Source of the DNA: Bacillus sonorensis NBRC 101234 = KCTC 13918
GTDB taxonomy: Bacteria > Bacillota > Bacilli > Bacillales > Bacillaceae
NCBI RefSeq assembly: GCF_001592005.1
Contig: NZ_BCVZ01000002.1
Span: 1 to 64,000 of the forward strand
Direction: 5' to 3'
DNA: 64,000 nucleotides
A program made the position numbers and the translations under genes. Every line of letters begins with the position of its first letter. The stretch's first letter is position 1. The notes under the pieces are model-generated. The model saw nothing but the letters and a program-made list of their open reading frames with translations, searched no databases and was not told the DNA's origin. Below, piece by piece: positions 1 through 7,970 of the stretch.

Positions 1-417
1 GCTCGAGCCGATACCGCCCATGACCCTGTCCATCATCGTATAGGCGATGGTCGGGTTGATCTCCATCATGATTCTTCCTTCAAGGGGATGAACCTCAAAC
101 AGATTGAGGATCGTCATGTTTGGAATGGATCTGATGAATTCCTCATATGGAACCTGGTCAACCGAGCTTACCGAGATTTGGATGTATGTTCTCAGCTGCG
201 CCGAAAAATAGGTTGTTAAAAGCCTCGCAAAGTTATCGTGAATCCTTGTCAAACTGCGGATCTGATCCTTTGAAAAGCGGAGCGCCCGTTTAAAATCGTA
301 TACTTTTACTTTTTTAACGGTCTCTTCCTTTTTCAGCTCATCGGCGTCCATTTCTCCGGTCGATATCGCTGAAAGCAATGCATCGATTTCATTTTGGGAG
401 AGCACTTCTCCTGCCAT
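1..417 (-). CDS. fliM: Flagellar motor switch protein FliM, N-terminal part (cut by window edge)
   Basis: The first 139 codons are present; the rest lies beyond the left edge. FliM, with FliG and FliY/FliN, forms the cytoplasmic C-ring switch that sets rotation direction. The N-terminal motif LSQNEIDALL (about residues 6-15) is the conserved segment that binds phosphorylated CheY, and the middle part (YDFKRALRFSKDQIR onward) is typical of the FliM core domain. The ATG at 417 follows a strong ribosome site (GGAGGTG at 427-433). It is the last gene visible in the fla/che operon, 38 bases downstream of fliL. The identification rests on motif and gene order. Confidence 0.95.
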   Translation of the reverse strand, partial: MAGEVLSQNEIDALLSAISTGEMDADELKKEETVKKVKVYDFKRALRFSKDQIRSLTRIHDNFARLLTTYFSAQLRTYIQISVSSVDQVPYEEFIRSIPNMTILNLFEVHPLEGRIMMEINPTIAYTMMDRVMGGIGSS

Positions 418-455
418 CTTATTTTTCACCTCCGTGGTCCTGTCGAATATCGTTC

Positions 456-887
456 CTACTGCAGATTAAAGGAGGTAATATATACTGTTTTTACTTTGCC
501 CTCTTTCATGTAGTCCGAGTTGAGCTTTTCTTTCAGCTGCTCTTTAAAACGGTCTCTCCCTTTTTGTCCTTCCATTTCTTTAGCCGTAGTGTTCGCCAAC
601 AGGGAAATGACTGTATCTTTGATTTGGAAATCGCGTTTTTCAAGCTCTTCCTTCGCTTCTTTCGAATCGGTTTCAAGCTTGATCGACAGCCGGACATAGT
701 TGTCCGATTTCAGGTTTGTCGTGATTTCAGCGATTTCCACGGACGATTCCACCACTTCGTCAATGGTCGGTTCCTGTTTGGCATCCTTTCCGCTTGCATT
801 TCCTTTGATGACAAAAAAGGCAGCCAGCCCCAGTGCGGCAATCGCCAGAATAATAATCATCATGATTGCTAGAAGTTTTTTATTCAT
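456..887 (-). CDS. fliL: Flagellar basal-body-associated protein FliL
   Basis: A 143-residue single-pass membrane protein. A short basic N-terminus is followed by one hydrophobic helix (about residues 5-27) and an extracytoplasmic domain that in this family associates with stator units and supports motor torque. Length and layout are normal for FliL. Its start overlaps the swrD stop by four bases (ATGA), so the two are probably translationally coupled. It lies between swrD and fliM as in other Bacillus fla/che operons. Confidence 0.93.
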   Translation of the reverse strand: MNKKLLAIMMIIILAIAALGLAAFFVIKGNASGKDAKQEPTIDEVVESSVEIAEITTNLKSDNYVRLSIKLETDSKEAKEELEKRDFQIKDTVISLLANTTAKEMEGQKGRDRFKEQLKEKLNSDYMKEGKVKTVYITSFNLQ

Positions 888-1099
888 TCTGATTCCTCAA
901 TTCTTTGGTCACAAGAAAGTATTTGGATTTTTTGATAGAATGACACGATGCTTTCTACAACAGTATCTTCATCTTCTTTGACAACAAATTTCTTTCCGTT
1001 TGACAGCGTAATTGTCGTGTCGGGAAAACATTCAATTTGTTCGATTAATATTGCATTCAGAATAAAGGGTTGTCCGTTTAATCGCGTAACCTTAATCAT
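884..1099 (-). CDS. swrD: Swarming motility protein SwrD (FlbD family)
   Basis: A 71-residue FlbD-family protein ([12 protein letters not shown] start; [15 protein letters not shown] core), formerly ylzI/flbD. In B. subtilis SwrD raises flagellar motor power and is needed for swarming. It sits between flgE and fliL. No Shine-Dalgarno sequence stands directly before the ATG: the only strong one, GGAGGGAGG at 1132-1140, is 32 bases upstream, and a GC-rich hairpin fills the space between (see separate entry). The protein overlaps fliL by four bases. Confidence 0.9.
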   Translation of the reverse strand: MIKVTRLNGQPFILNAILIEQIECFPDTTITLSNGKKFVVKEDEDTVVESIVSFYQKIQILSCDQRIEESE

Positions 1100-1107
1100 C
1101 GTTTTGC

Positions 1108-1140
1108 AGCAGGCGCCCTATGAGGCGCCCGCCTCCCTCC
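1108..1140 (-). promoter_or_regulatory. Hairpin between Shine-Dalgarno and swrD start
   Basis: Read on the minus strand, GGAGGGA (1134-1140) follows the flgE stop directly. Two GGCGCC copies (1124-1129 and 1112-1117) then pair around a six-base loop, with the stem extending to 1133/1108 through C-G, G-C and G-U pairs. Eight unpaired bases precede the swrD ATG. Folding would bring the distant ribosome site to a normal working distance. There is no T-run after the hairpin, so it is not a terminator. The structure was found by eye; its function is inference. Confidence 0.5.
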
Positions 1141-1935
1141 TTATCGCTTCAGATTGACGAGCTCCTGAAGGATCTCATCAGAGGTTGTAATGATTTTCGC
1201 GTTGGACTGGAAGCCGCGCTGCGCGATAATCATTTCGGAAAATTCTTCCGAAAGGTCGACGTTTGACATTTCAAGCGCGCTTGTTTGCAGTTTGCCTGAT
1301 GAACCTTCGCCAGGTGCGACAATCTGTGCGGCCCCTGAGCTCAATGATTCACTGTAGAGGTTGTCGCCCATTTTCATTAAGCCGTCCGGATTGCTGAACG
1401 TCGCAAGCGAGATTTGTCCGGCCTTGACGCTGTTGTTATTTTGATCTACATATGTCACCGTTCCGTCTGGTGCAATGGCGAAGCTTTTCGCCTCGTCCGC
1501 AGGGATATTGATTTTCTGATTGTCGGCCGTTAAGACAAACAGTCCGTCTGCAGTTATTAAATCGCCTTCATCAGACAGCTTGAAGTTACCGTATCTTGTA
1601 TAGCTGATCTCATTCCCCGTGCCGACCCGGAAATAACCATCACCAGTGATCGCGATATCCAGCTGGCGGCCGGTTGTCGAAGGTGCGGCATTTGTATGAA
1701 TGGTGTCGATTGATCCGACTGTTGAACCGAGCCCGACTTGCATGCCGTTTACTGATCCCCTGTTGGCAGTTGAGGCAGACGCCCCTGAAAGCTGCTGGCT
1801 GACGATGTCTTTAAAGGTGACCCTGCTTTTCTTAAATCCTGAAGTATTGACGTTTGAGATATTGTTTGCGACGACATCAAGCTTTGTCTGGAAGTTTTTC
1901 ATGCCGCTGATTCCTGAATAAAGTGAACGTAACAT
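1141..1935 (-). CDS. flgE: Flagellar hook protein FlgE (often annotated FlgG)
   Basis: A 264-residue member of the hook/rod family. The N-terminus has the rod/hook signature (VVANNISNVNTSGFKKSR, about residues 22-39) and the C-terminus the matching helix (SNVDLSEEFSEMIIAQRGFQ...). The protein is exported by the flagellar type III system and polymerises into the hook. In Bacillus this operon position, after flgD and fliK, encodes the hook subunit, although the short length and domain hits often lead to the name FlgG. It is preceded by flgD, its hook-cap assembly factor, with a 28-base gap. Confidence 0.9.
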   Translation of the reverse strand: MLRSLYSGISGMKNFQTKLDVVANNISNVNTSGFKKSRVTFKDIVSQQLSGASASTANRGSVNGMQVGLGSTVGSIDTIHTNAAPSTTGRQLDIAITGDGYFRVGTGNEISYTRYGNFKLSDEGDLITADGLFVLTADNQKINIPADEAKSFAIAPDGTVTYVDQNNNSVKAGQISLATFSNPDGLMKMGDNLYSESLSSGAAQIVAPGEGSSGKLQTSALEMSNVDLSEEFSEMIIAQRGFQSNAKIITTSDEILQELVNLKR

Positions 1936-1963
1936 TGAGTATTCCTCCCTGTATGATCTGTTT

Positions 1964-2416
1964 TTATTTGGCAGATACGCCTACCGCGGTCACATTCCAC
2001 GGGCTCACTTCGGTGCCGTCGTCAAGGACGAGCTTATATTGGCCGTCTGAGCTTTTTATTGATTTGACGAGCGCGGTTTTTTCTTCTCTGTTTTCATTTT
2101 CATAAGTGACTTCTTTCCCAATCCAGTCGACATACATGGACATCGGATCTTGAAGGCCGACGAACGTTGACATCGTTGTATTTAAGTTGGTCAACTGTTC
2201 AAGGCTTGAAAAAGTTGCCATTTGCGCGATGAATTCGCGGTCTTCCATCGGATTTAAAGGATCTTGGTACTGCAGCTGTTTTACCAGCAATTTCAAAAAG
2301 TCATCCTTGCCCAGGTTGGAGCTGCCGGATGCCGTCTTTTTTTCCGAAGACGCTGTCGAATTTGCATTTGCGGCCGCGGTGATTTGGGTTCTTGCGGCAG
2401 CTGTTGTTTCAGACAT
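1964..2416 (-). CDS. flgD: Flagellar hook-capping protein FlgD
   Basis: 150 residues. The N-terminal half carries the FlgD motif [20 protein letters not shown] (about residues 37-56), followed by a beta-rich C-terminal part. FlgD caps the growing hook and lets FlgE subunits assemble; it is replaced once the hook is complete. The ATG overlaps the fliK stop by one base (TAATG) and has a very strong ribosome site (GAGGAGGAG) inside the fliK end, which indicates coupled translation. The N-terminus is rich in Ala, Thr and Ser, as expected for an exported, initially unfolded protein. Confidence 0.93.
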   Translation of the reverse strand: MSETTAAARTQITAAANANSTASSEKKTASGSSNLGKDDFLKLLVKQLQYQDPLNPMEDREFIAQMATFSSLEQLTNLNTTMSTFVGLQDPMSMYVDWIGKEVTYENENREEKTALVKSIKSSDGQYKLVLDDGTEVSPWNVTAVGVSAK

Positions 2417-3807
2417 TAGATCTCCTCCTCGTGATCCTGCACTCTGCTTTCAATCAGTTCATCCAAAAATTCCTGAAAATCTTCGTTTTCCTGTTCTTTT
2501 TGCTGATCTTGTTTCGGCGGCTGGTGATGCTTTTGCTGATCATCTGCCGGCTGGCCGAACGGCTGGTCTCCTGTTTGAAGCGGAACGCTGAAGCGGTCGA
2601 TCTGTACAGACATCGTCGGAAGCGCCTGCTTCAGCTGGGCCAGGTTGTGTTCCAAAAGCTCTTTCGCGGATTGGGTCGAAGCAATGATCTTGCTTGAGAA
2701 CATCCCATGCTGTTTGATCAGTTTGACGGTGATAAACCCCAGATTTTCAGGATTGAGACGAATGGTAAAGCTGCCTGTCGATTTCCCGAACGGCGTATAT
2801 TTCATCTGCTTCCATGAGCCGAGTATCTGATCCGTGAATGTCTTTGACTGGGAAGATGTTTGATCACCTGCAGTCGCGGCCTGGAATGTGTTCACAGGCA
2901 ATGATTCGGATTTCTGATGGCCGGTAAAGCTTTGGTGCAAAAGAACCGGTTTTTGCTCAGCTTTAGGCTGATTGTCTTTAGGAAGGACGAAGTACTGCTT
3001 CTCTGAAACCTGTACATCCGTTTTTTTGCCCAGAAGAAAGGCTTTCAGTTCGCTTTCGGCCATCTTCCATTCCTTTGCTCCCGTTTCCGCGGTGTTTTTC
3101 ATCATCTGGTCGATGACACTTTGAAAGCTTTTCAGCTCTGCCTTTGACATGGACAGCAGTTTGGACTGGTCAGGATCTTTCGTGAATATTTGGCGCCTCA
3201 GCTCATCAACAAGCTCAGGCGAAGCTCCTTTGTCCTGCAGCATCTCGAGAAAGGCCGGCCCTTTTTCTAAAATGGATGCGATCTGCGTCGATTTTTCGAG
3301 CGGCTGTTGCTCATACACGAGCGTGTAGAGAAGATGCTGAATGCTTGTGAGAACTGTCTCATCAGGCGGATCATCGCCTTTTATCTTATCTCCGTCATTT
3401 CCGCTTAGCCGCTCTTCAGCTGGATGTTCCAACAGCTTTCCGTCTGCAGGAGCGGCGCCCTCTTCAGCGGCAGGCTGCAGCAAAGACTCGATTTTCTTCA
3501 GCAGCTCTTCAGCCAATGCTACTGTCTCCGGGTCTTTTGTCCCCTGACCAGCAAGATCCTGAAGCGCCTTGAGCCAATTTTCATCGAACTGGACGCCTGA
3601 CTTTCCCGACAGCCAATTCTCAATGGTTTGCAAAAGCTCATTCGCACTTTCAGCCTGTCGGGACGTTCCTTCACTGTTCCCGTTTGACGTGAGGCTTTCT
3701 TTTTGCAGCACATTTTGAAACAACATACCCGCGGTCGTATTCCCATTTTTCCCTATCGTTTGCACCGGCGGCGCACTCTCAATAGAGATCATATCCAACA
3801 GCTTCAA
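2416..3807 (-). CDS. fliK: Flagellar hook-length control protein FliK
   Basis: 463 residues. The N-terminal two thirds is a low-complexity, secreted ruler region rich in Glu, Lys, Gln and Ser. The FliK C-terminal domain lies at about residues 345-420 ([18 protein letters not shown]..., then a helix and [10 protein letters not shown]) and in this family interacts with FlhB to switch export from hook to filament proteins. The extreme C-terminus is Gln/Glu/His-rich. It sits between ylxF and flgD. The ruler region is poorly conserved, so identity rests on the C-terminal domain and position. Confidence 0.88.
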   Translation of the reverse strand: MKLLDMISIESAPPVQTIGKNGNTTAGMLFQNVLQKESLTSNGNSEGTSRQAESANELLQTIENWLSGKSGVQFDENWLKALQDLAGQGTKDPETVALAEELLKKIESLLQPAAEEGAAPADGKLLEHPAEERLSGNDGDKIKGDDPPDETVLTSIQHLLYTLVYEQQPLEKSTQIASILEKGPAFLEMLQDKGASPELVDELRRQIFTKDPDQSKLLSMSKAELKSFQSVIDQMMKNTAETGAKEWKMAESELKAFLLGKKTDVQVSEKQYFVLPKDNQPKAEQKPVLLHQSFTGHQKSESLPVNTFQAATAGDQTSSQSKTFTDQILGSWKQMKYTPFGKSTGSFTIRLNPENLGFITVKLIKQHGMFSSKIIASTQSAKELLEHNLAQLKQALPTMSVQIDRFSVPLQTGDQPFGQPADDQQKHHQPPKQDQQKEQENEDFQEFLDELIESRVQDHEEEI

Positions 3808-3823
3808 CTGATTCCCCCCTTTC

Positions 3824-4420
3824 TTAACGATCCTTAAGTTTTGACAGCTGCTCCGTTAATCCGGCGGCTTTATCAGGCGACATTTTCGCAAGAATTTCGC
3901 TGATCTTCTGCTTGTTCAAGGCATTCAGAATTTTGACCGCTTCCTTTTCATTCAGCTGGCTTAAGATTTTGGCGGCCTTGCCGCTGTCCATGCTCTGGTA
4001 GATTTTCACGACTTTTTGCGCTTGTTCATCGCTGTCGGTATCAGAGCTTGCTTTGTTCTTGCCGTCTTTTTTGGCATCTTTCTCGAGTTTTTCAAACGAG
4101 CGGACCTTTTGGTTCAGTCTTTTAATCTCTTCATCGCTTGTTTTTAGATCGCTTGTCAGCGTATCAATTTTCGTTTTTTGTTCTTTGATCGTTTTCTGAA
4201 GCTCTTCGGTTTGGCCGTCTTTCGTTTTGTCCGCAGAAGCCGCCTCCTGCTTGTCATCTTGAACGAAGTCCTTCACGAAAGGAATATGGGAAGCGACATC
4301 TTTCACTCCGACACCGGAGAGCCACAATCCGACACATGCCAAAATGATTAAGAAAATGAACGGAATGACAATCAAAAACAAAAACGTCTGAAATTTACCG
4401 GCTTTTTTTTCTTCGGTCAT
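3824..4420 (-). CDS. ylxF: YlxF, membrane-anchored MotE/MgtE-N-like flagellar operon protein
   Basis: 198 residues of unknown exact role. Visible layout: one transmembrane helix (about residues 12-34), a charged linker, a coiled coil (about 70-120), and a C-terminal helical repeat (AAKILSQLNEKEAVKILNAL..., about 148-195) resembling the MgtE N-terminal domain and MotE-type chaperones. It lies between fliJ and fliK. MotE proteins in other bacteria help place stator proteins, so a role near the motor or export gate is plausible but inferred. The start has a clear ribosome site (TAGGAG). Confidence 0.8.
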   Translation of the reverse strand: MTEEKKAGKFQTFLFLIVIPFIFLIILACVGLWLSGVGVKDVASHIPFVKDFVQDDKQEAASADKTKDGQTEELQKTIKEQKTKIDTLTSDLKTSDEEIKRLNQKVRSFEKLEKDAKKDGKNKASSDTDSDEQAQKVVKIYQSMDSGKAAKILSQLNEKEAVKILNALNKQKISEILAKMSPDKAAGLTEQLSKLKDR

Positions 4421-4431
4421 TGTTTCTACTC

Positions 4432-4875
4432 CTAATTTCCATGAGTCGTAAATTGGGTGATGGATATATCATCCATCTCCTTTATTTCATTTGCTTTGTT
4501 TCGTATTAAAAACATTTCAAGCTGTTTTTCTTTCATTTTTTCAAACTTTTTGAGTTCAATGTTTTTTTCAGTCAAATCGTTTTGCTTTTCGTTCATTTCG
4601 TTTCTTTTCATGATGACAAGTTTTTGATAATGGTGAATGGTGTTTTCAAGATTTGTGACAAATTGCTGGTAATGCCTCATTTCTTGAACGCTCATTCCCG
4701 TCTGCAGCTTGATTTCTTTATTTTTTTCAAGCGTTTCTTTTTGGTTCATGCTTTCATACAGCTTTTCTGCAACCTTTTCAAATTCGGATACCGATTGCTG
4801 ATATTCCGCGAATGATTGGTCTTTTTCATTTTCCTTAAGCTCCAATAGCTTCTGAAATTTAAATGAATAAGCCAT
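4432..4875 (-). CDS. fliJ: Flagellar export chaperone FliJ
   Basis: 147 residues, almost entirely charged heptad-type sequence predicted to form a long antiparallel coiled coil. FliJ is the central stalk-like partner of the FliI ATPase and promotes its ring assembly and substrate delivery to the export gate. The start MAYSFKFQKLLELKENEKDQ is characteristic of the Bacillus protein. It follows fliI with a one-base gap and precedes ylxF. Confidence 0.9.
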   Translation of the reverse strand: MAYSFKFQKLLELKENEKDQSFAEYQQSVSEFEKVAEKLYESMNQKETLEKNKEIKLQTGMSVQEMRHYQQFVTNLENTIHHYQKLVIMKRNEMNEKQNDLTEKNIELKKFEKMKEKQLEMFLIRNKANEIKEMDDISITQFTTHGN

Positions 4876-4876
4876 T

Positions 4877-6190
4877 CTATCCCTCTCTTCCTGTAAGACT
4901 CTTTAAGAAGGAAATGCTGTCTTCCATGGATGCCGCTTCATCAACATCCTGTTTGAGAAAACTGATCAGCTTAGGATGAAACTGGATTGCTTCATCAATT
5001 TCTCTTGAGGATCCTTTTTTATAAGCGCCAATGCTGATTAAATCCTCTGAGTTTTGATAAGTTGATAGAAGCTCTCTGAAGCGGTTTGCAGCATTGGTAT
5101 GTTCTTTCTCAGAGATGTTTCCCATGACCCTGCTGATGCTTTTTAAAATATTGATCGCCGGAAACTGGCCTTTATTGGCGAGATTCCTGTCAAGGACGAT
5201 ATGGCCGTCCAGAATCCCCCTTACAGTATCGGCGATCGGTTCGTTCATATCGTCGCCGTCGACAAGCACCGTATAAAATGCCGTGATTGAGCCGTTTTCA
5301 TTTGCGCCTGTTCGTTCTAAGAGCCTAGGTAAAATAGCGAACACTGAAGGTGTATAACCTTTTGTTGTCGGCGGTTCTCCCGCCGCTAAGCCGATTTCCC
5401 TCTGCGCCATGGCGACCCGTGTCACCGAATCCATCATAAACATCACATTTTGGCCTTTGTCGCGGAAGTATTCGGCGATGGCCGTCGCCGTATATGCAGC
5501 TTTCAGCCTCATCAAAGCCGGCTGGTCGGATGTCGCGACAACGACGATCGAGCGCTTCAATCCCTCTTCTCCAAGGTCTTTTTCGATAAACTCGCGCACT
5601 TCGCGGCCGCGCTCACCGACAAGGGCGATGACATTCAAATCCGCTGCCGTCTGTCTTGCAATCATTCCCATCAGGGTGCTTTTTCCTACACCGCTGCCCG
5701 CGAAAATTCCGACCCTCTGTCCTTTTCCGACGGTTAAAAGGCTGTCAATCGACCTGACCCCGACTTCCATTTTTTCTCCGATCGGAGGCCTTTTCATCGG
5801 ATTCGGCGGCGCTTGCTCTGTAGAAACCGGAGTCAGACCTTTTGGGAGCATACTGCCGTCGAGCGGGTTTCCAAACGCATCGACAACCTGTCCGATCAGG
5901 CCGGCGCCCACTTTGACCCTCAATGATTCGCCCGTGGCTTCAACAATGCTGCCCGGCGCAATATTTGATGCTTCAAGATACGGCATAAGAAGGATATTTT
6001 GATCTTTGAAGCCGACGACTTCAGCTTTAATGATCTTTCGGCTGTCTCCTTTTGTATAGATCTTGCAGACATCACCGATCGAGCTTTCCGGCCCTTTGGA
6101 CTCAATCATTAAACCGACGGCCTGTTTTACTTTTCCATAGCGTTTATAAGAATCTGCCGTTTCAATACATTCCAGCAGCTGTTTCAGCAT
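4877..6190 (-). CDS. fliI: Flagellum-specific ATPase FliI
   Basis: About 437 residues. An F1-beta-like ATPase that energises flagellar protein export with FliH and FliJ. The Walker A motif GIFAGSGVGKST is near residue 165, the Walker B region NVMFMMDSVTRVAMAQREIG near 245, and a GERGREVREF signature lies between. Two starts are possible: GTG at 6193 or ATG at 6190. I chose the ATG, which overlaps the fliH stop as TGATG; the spacing from GGGTG permits either. This is a strong family match. Confidence 0.95.
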   Translation of the reverse strand: MLKQLLECIETADSYKRYGKVKQAVGLMIESKGPESSIGDVCKIYTKGDSRKIIKAEVVGFKDQNILLMPYLEASNIAPGSIVEATGESLRVKVGAGLIGQVVDAFGNPLDGSMLPKGLTPVSTEQAPPNPMKRPPIGEKMEVGVRSIDSLLTVGKGQRVGIFAGSGVGKSTLMGMIARQTAADLNVIALVGERGREVREFIEKDLGEEGLKRSIVVVATSDQPALMRLKAAYTATAIAEYFRDKGQNVMFMMDSVTRVAMAQREIGLAAGEPPTTKGYTPSVFAILPRLLERTGANENGSITAFYTVLVDGDDMNEPIADTVRGILDGHIVLDRNLANKGQFPAINILKSISRVMGNISEKEHTNAANRFRELLSTYQNSEDLISIGAYKKGSSREIDEAIQFHPKLISFLKQDVDEAASMEDSISFLKSLTGREG

Positions 6191-6957
6191 CACTGGCTTT
6201 CACCCGCCGTTTCAAGCATGTCGAGCAGTTTTTGCTTGAGCTGCTGCAATTGGGTGTCAATGCCCGCATCGATTCTTCCGAAGGCCGTTTCTATATAGCA
6301 GGTGCCCTTCGCCGCTTTTTCATCAGCGTAGATCGCAAGGTGCGCACCGTATTGAAGCAGCTCTTCCAGCTCTTTTTTATGACTTTGAACCTCTATGTAG
6401 TATTCAGGGTCGACATATATGGATATCTCGTCAAACTCTTTCATTTCAGACAGCACCTGTTTCACAAGATCCTTGAAGGCTTCCTTGTCATCAGGCTTTT
6501 GGTTCCATACTTTTTTGGCCAGGGAAACGGCAAGCGCGATGATTTCTTCGGCAGAGCGTTCGATTTTTTCTTCATAGTCTTGTCTTGCCGTTTTGACGAT
6601 CGCGTTGGCATGTTCCAACTGAGATGCATAAGCTTGCTCCGCCTCAGCCTTTCCCAGCTCAAACCCTGCCTCGAAACCTTCTTTTTCGGCCTGTTCAATC
6701 AAGGCCTCGCGCTCTCTATCCCATGCCTTTCGTTCCTCTTCGATTTGCCTGCGGACATGTTCGAGTTCCACATTCGCCTTTTCATATATTTTGCTTGCTT
6801 CCTGATGCGCCTGGTTGATCAGATGTTCGGGATCGGGCGTTTCAAGAAGGTCAGCTCCGCTTTCAGGGAGCTTCACTTCTTTTAATGAAATCGTCCGCCT
6901 TTTCTTATCCGGAATAGATGATAATCGCTGTTTAATAATGTTAGACAATGATATCAT
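6190..6957 (-). CDS. fliH: Flagellar assembly protein FliH
   Basis: 255 residues. The N-terminal half is a long Glu/Lys/Arg-rich helix and the C-terminal domain (about 140-250) resembles the peripheral-stalk part of V/F-ATPases. FliH binds and restrains FliI and tethers it to the C-ring. Its start overlaps the fliG end by 17 bases and its stop overlaps the fliI start, as in a tightly coupled export-ATPase cluster. Identification comes from position, length and charge pattern more than from a sharp motif. Confidence 0.9.
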   Translation of the reverse strand: MISLSNIIKQRLSSIPDKKRRTISLKEVKLPESGADLLETPDPEHLINQAHQEASKIYEKANVELEHVRRQIEEERKAWDREREALIEQAEKEGFEAGFELGKAEAEQAYASQLEHANAIVKTARQDYEEKIERSAEEIIALAVSLAKKVWNQKPDDKEAFKDLVKQVLSEMKEFDEISIYVDPEYYIEVQSHKKELEELLQYGAHLAIYADEKAAKGTCYIETAFGRIDAGIDTQLQQLKQKLLDMLETAGESQ

Positions 6958-7957
6958 CTCCTCCGCCTCTGGCGATTACGATTTCACCCGCTTCTTCCAG
7001 TCTCCGGATGACGCTTACGATTCTGGACTGAGCTTCTTCGACATCACGCAGTCGTACAGGGCCCATAAACTCCATTTCCTCTTTGAAGGTTTCAGCCATA
7101 CGCTGTGACATATTGCTGAACACAATGTCTTTGACCTCTTCGCTGGCCACCTTTAAGGACAGGAGCAGATCGTCGTTTTCAACATCGCGGATAACCCTTT
7201 GAATCGCACGGTTGTCAAGCGTGACAATATCTTCAAAGACAAACATCCGCTTCTTAATTTCGTCAGCAAGCTCCGGATCCTGGATTTCCAAGGCGTCAAG
7301 TATCGTTTTTTCGGTCCCCCTGTCAACCCCGTTTAATACTTCCACAACCGCTTCTATGCCGCCGGTTTGTGTGTAATCCTGAGTGAAGGTGGATGAGAGC
7401 TTCTGCTCTAAAATCTGTTCCACTTCGTTAATGATCTCCGGAGACGTCCGGTCCATGACGGCGATCCGTCTTGCGACCTCGGCCTGCACATCCTGATTCA
7501 GTTCAGACAAGATCTGTCCGGATTGCACAGGATCGAGGTAGGATAGAATCAAAGCGATCGTCTGCGGATGCTCGTGCTGAATAAAGTTCAGAATTTGTTC
7601 AGGATCGGCTTTTCTGGCAAAATCAAACGGTCTGACCTGCAAGGATGATGTGAGCCTGTTGATGATGCTGGACGCTTTTTCCTCACCAAGGGCCTTGTCC
7701 AACACCTGTTTGGCATAGTGAATGCCGCCTTGGGAAATGTATTCCTGGGCAATGGCCGTTTCATGAAATTCTTGAATAATTTCATCTTTTTTCTGAGGCG
7801 AAACAGATCTGACATTCGATATTTCCAGCGTCAGCCTTTCAATCTCTTCATCTGTTAGATGCTTGTAAACGGAAGCCGACACATCAAGCCCTAAGGATAT
7901 CATGAGAATGGCCGCTTTTTGTTTGCCTGTAAGCTTGTCTTGTTTCATATTTGCCAT
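6941..7957 (-). CDS. fliG: Flagellar motor switch protein FliG
   Basis: 338 residues with the three FliG domains. The N-terminal part binds FliF, the middle domain has the EHPQTIALILSYLDP signature (about 126-140), and the C-terminal domain carries the charged torque helix (DDLLLSLKVASEEVKDIVFSNMSQR, about 275-300) that contacts the MotA stator. It sits in the cytoplasmic C-ring above FliM. It follows fliF by 13 bases and overlaps fliH by 17. The ATG at 7957 has a GGAGG site upstream. Confidence 0.97.
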   Translation of the reverse strand: MANMKQDKLTGKQKAAILMISLGLDVSASVYKHLTDEEIERLTLEISNVRSVSPQKKDEIIQEFHETAIAQEYISQGGIHYAKQVLDKALGEEKASSIINRLTSSLQVRPFDFARKADPEQILNFIQHEHPQTIALILSYLDPVQSGQILSELNQDVQAEVARRIAVMDRTSPEIINEVEQILEQKLSSTFTQDYTQTGGIEAVVEVLNGVDRGTEKTILDALEIQDPELADEIKKRMFVFEDIVTLDNRAIQRVIRDVENDDLLLSLKVASEEVKDIVFSNMSQRMAETFKEEMEFMGPVRLRDVEEAQSRIVSVIRRLEEAGEIVIARGGGDDIIV

Positions 7958-7970
7958 TTCAATACTCCTC

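Noticed and set aside
1141..1935. Naming this gene flgG (distal rod)
   Set aside because: Size and domain fit both, but its place after fliK and flgD in the fla/che operon corresponds to the hook gene flgE of Bacillus; the usual rod genes flhO and flhP are elsewhere.
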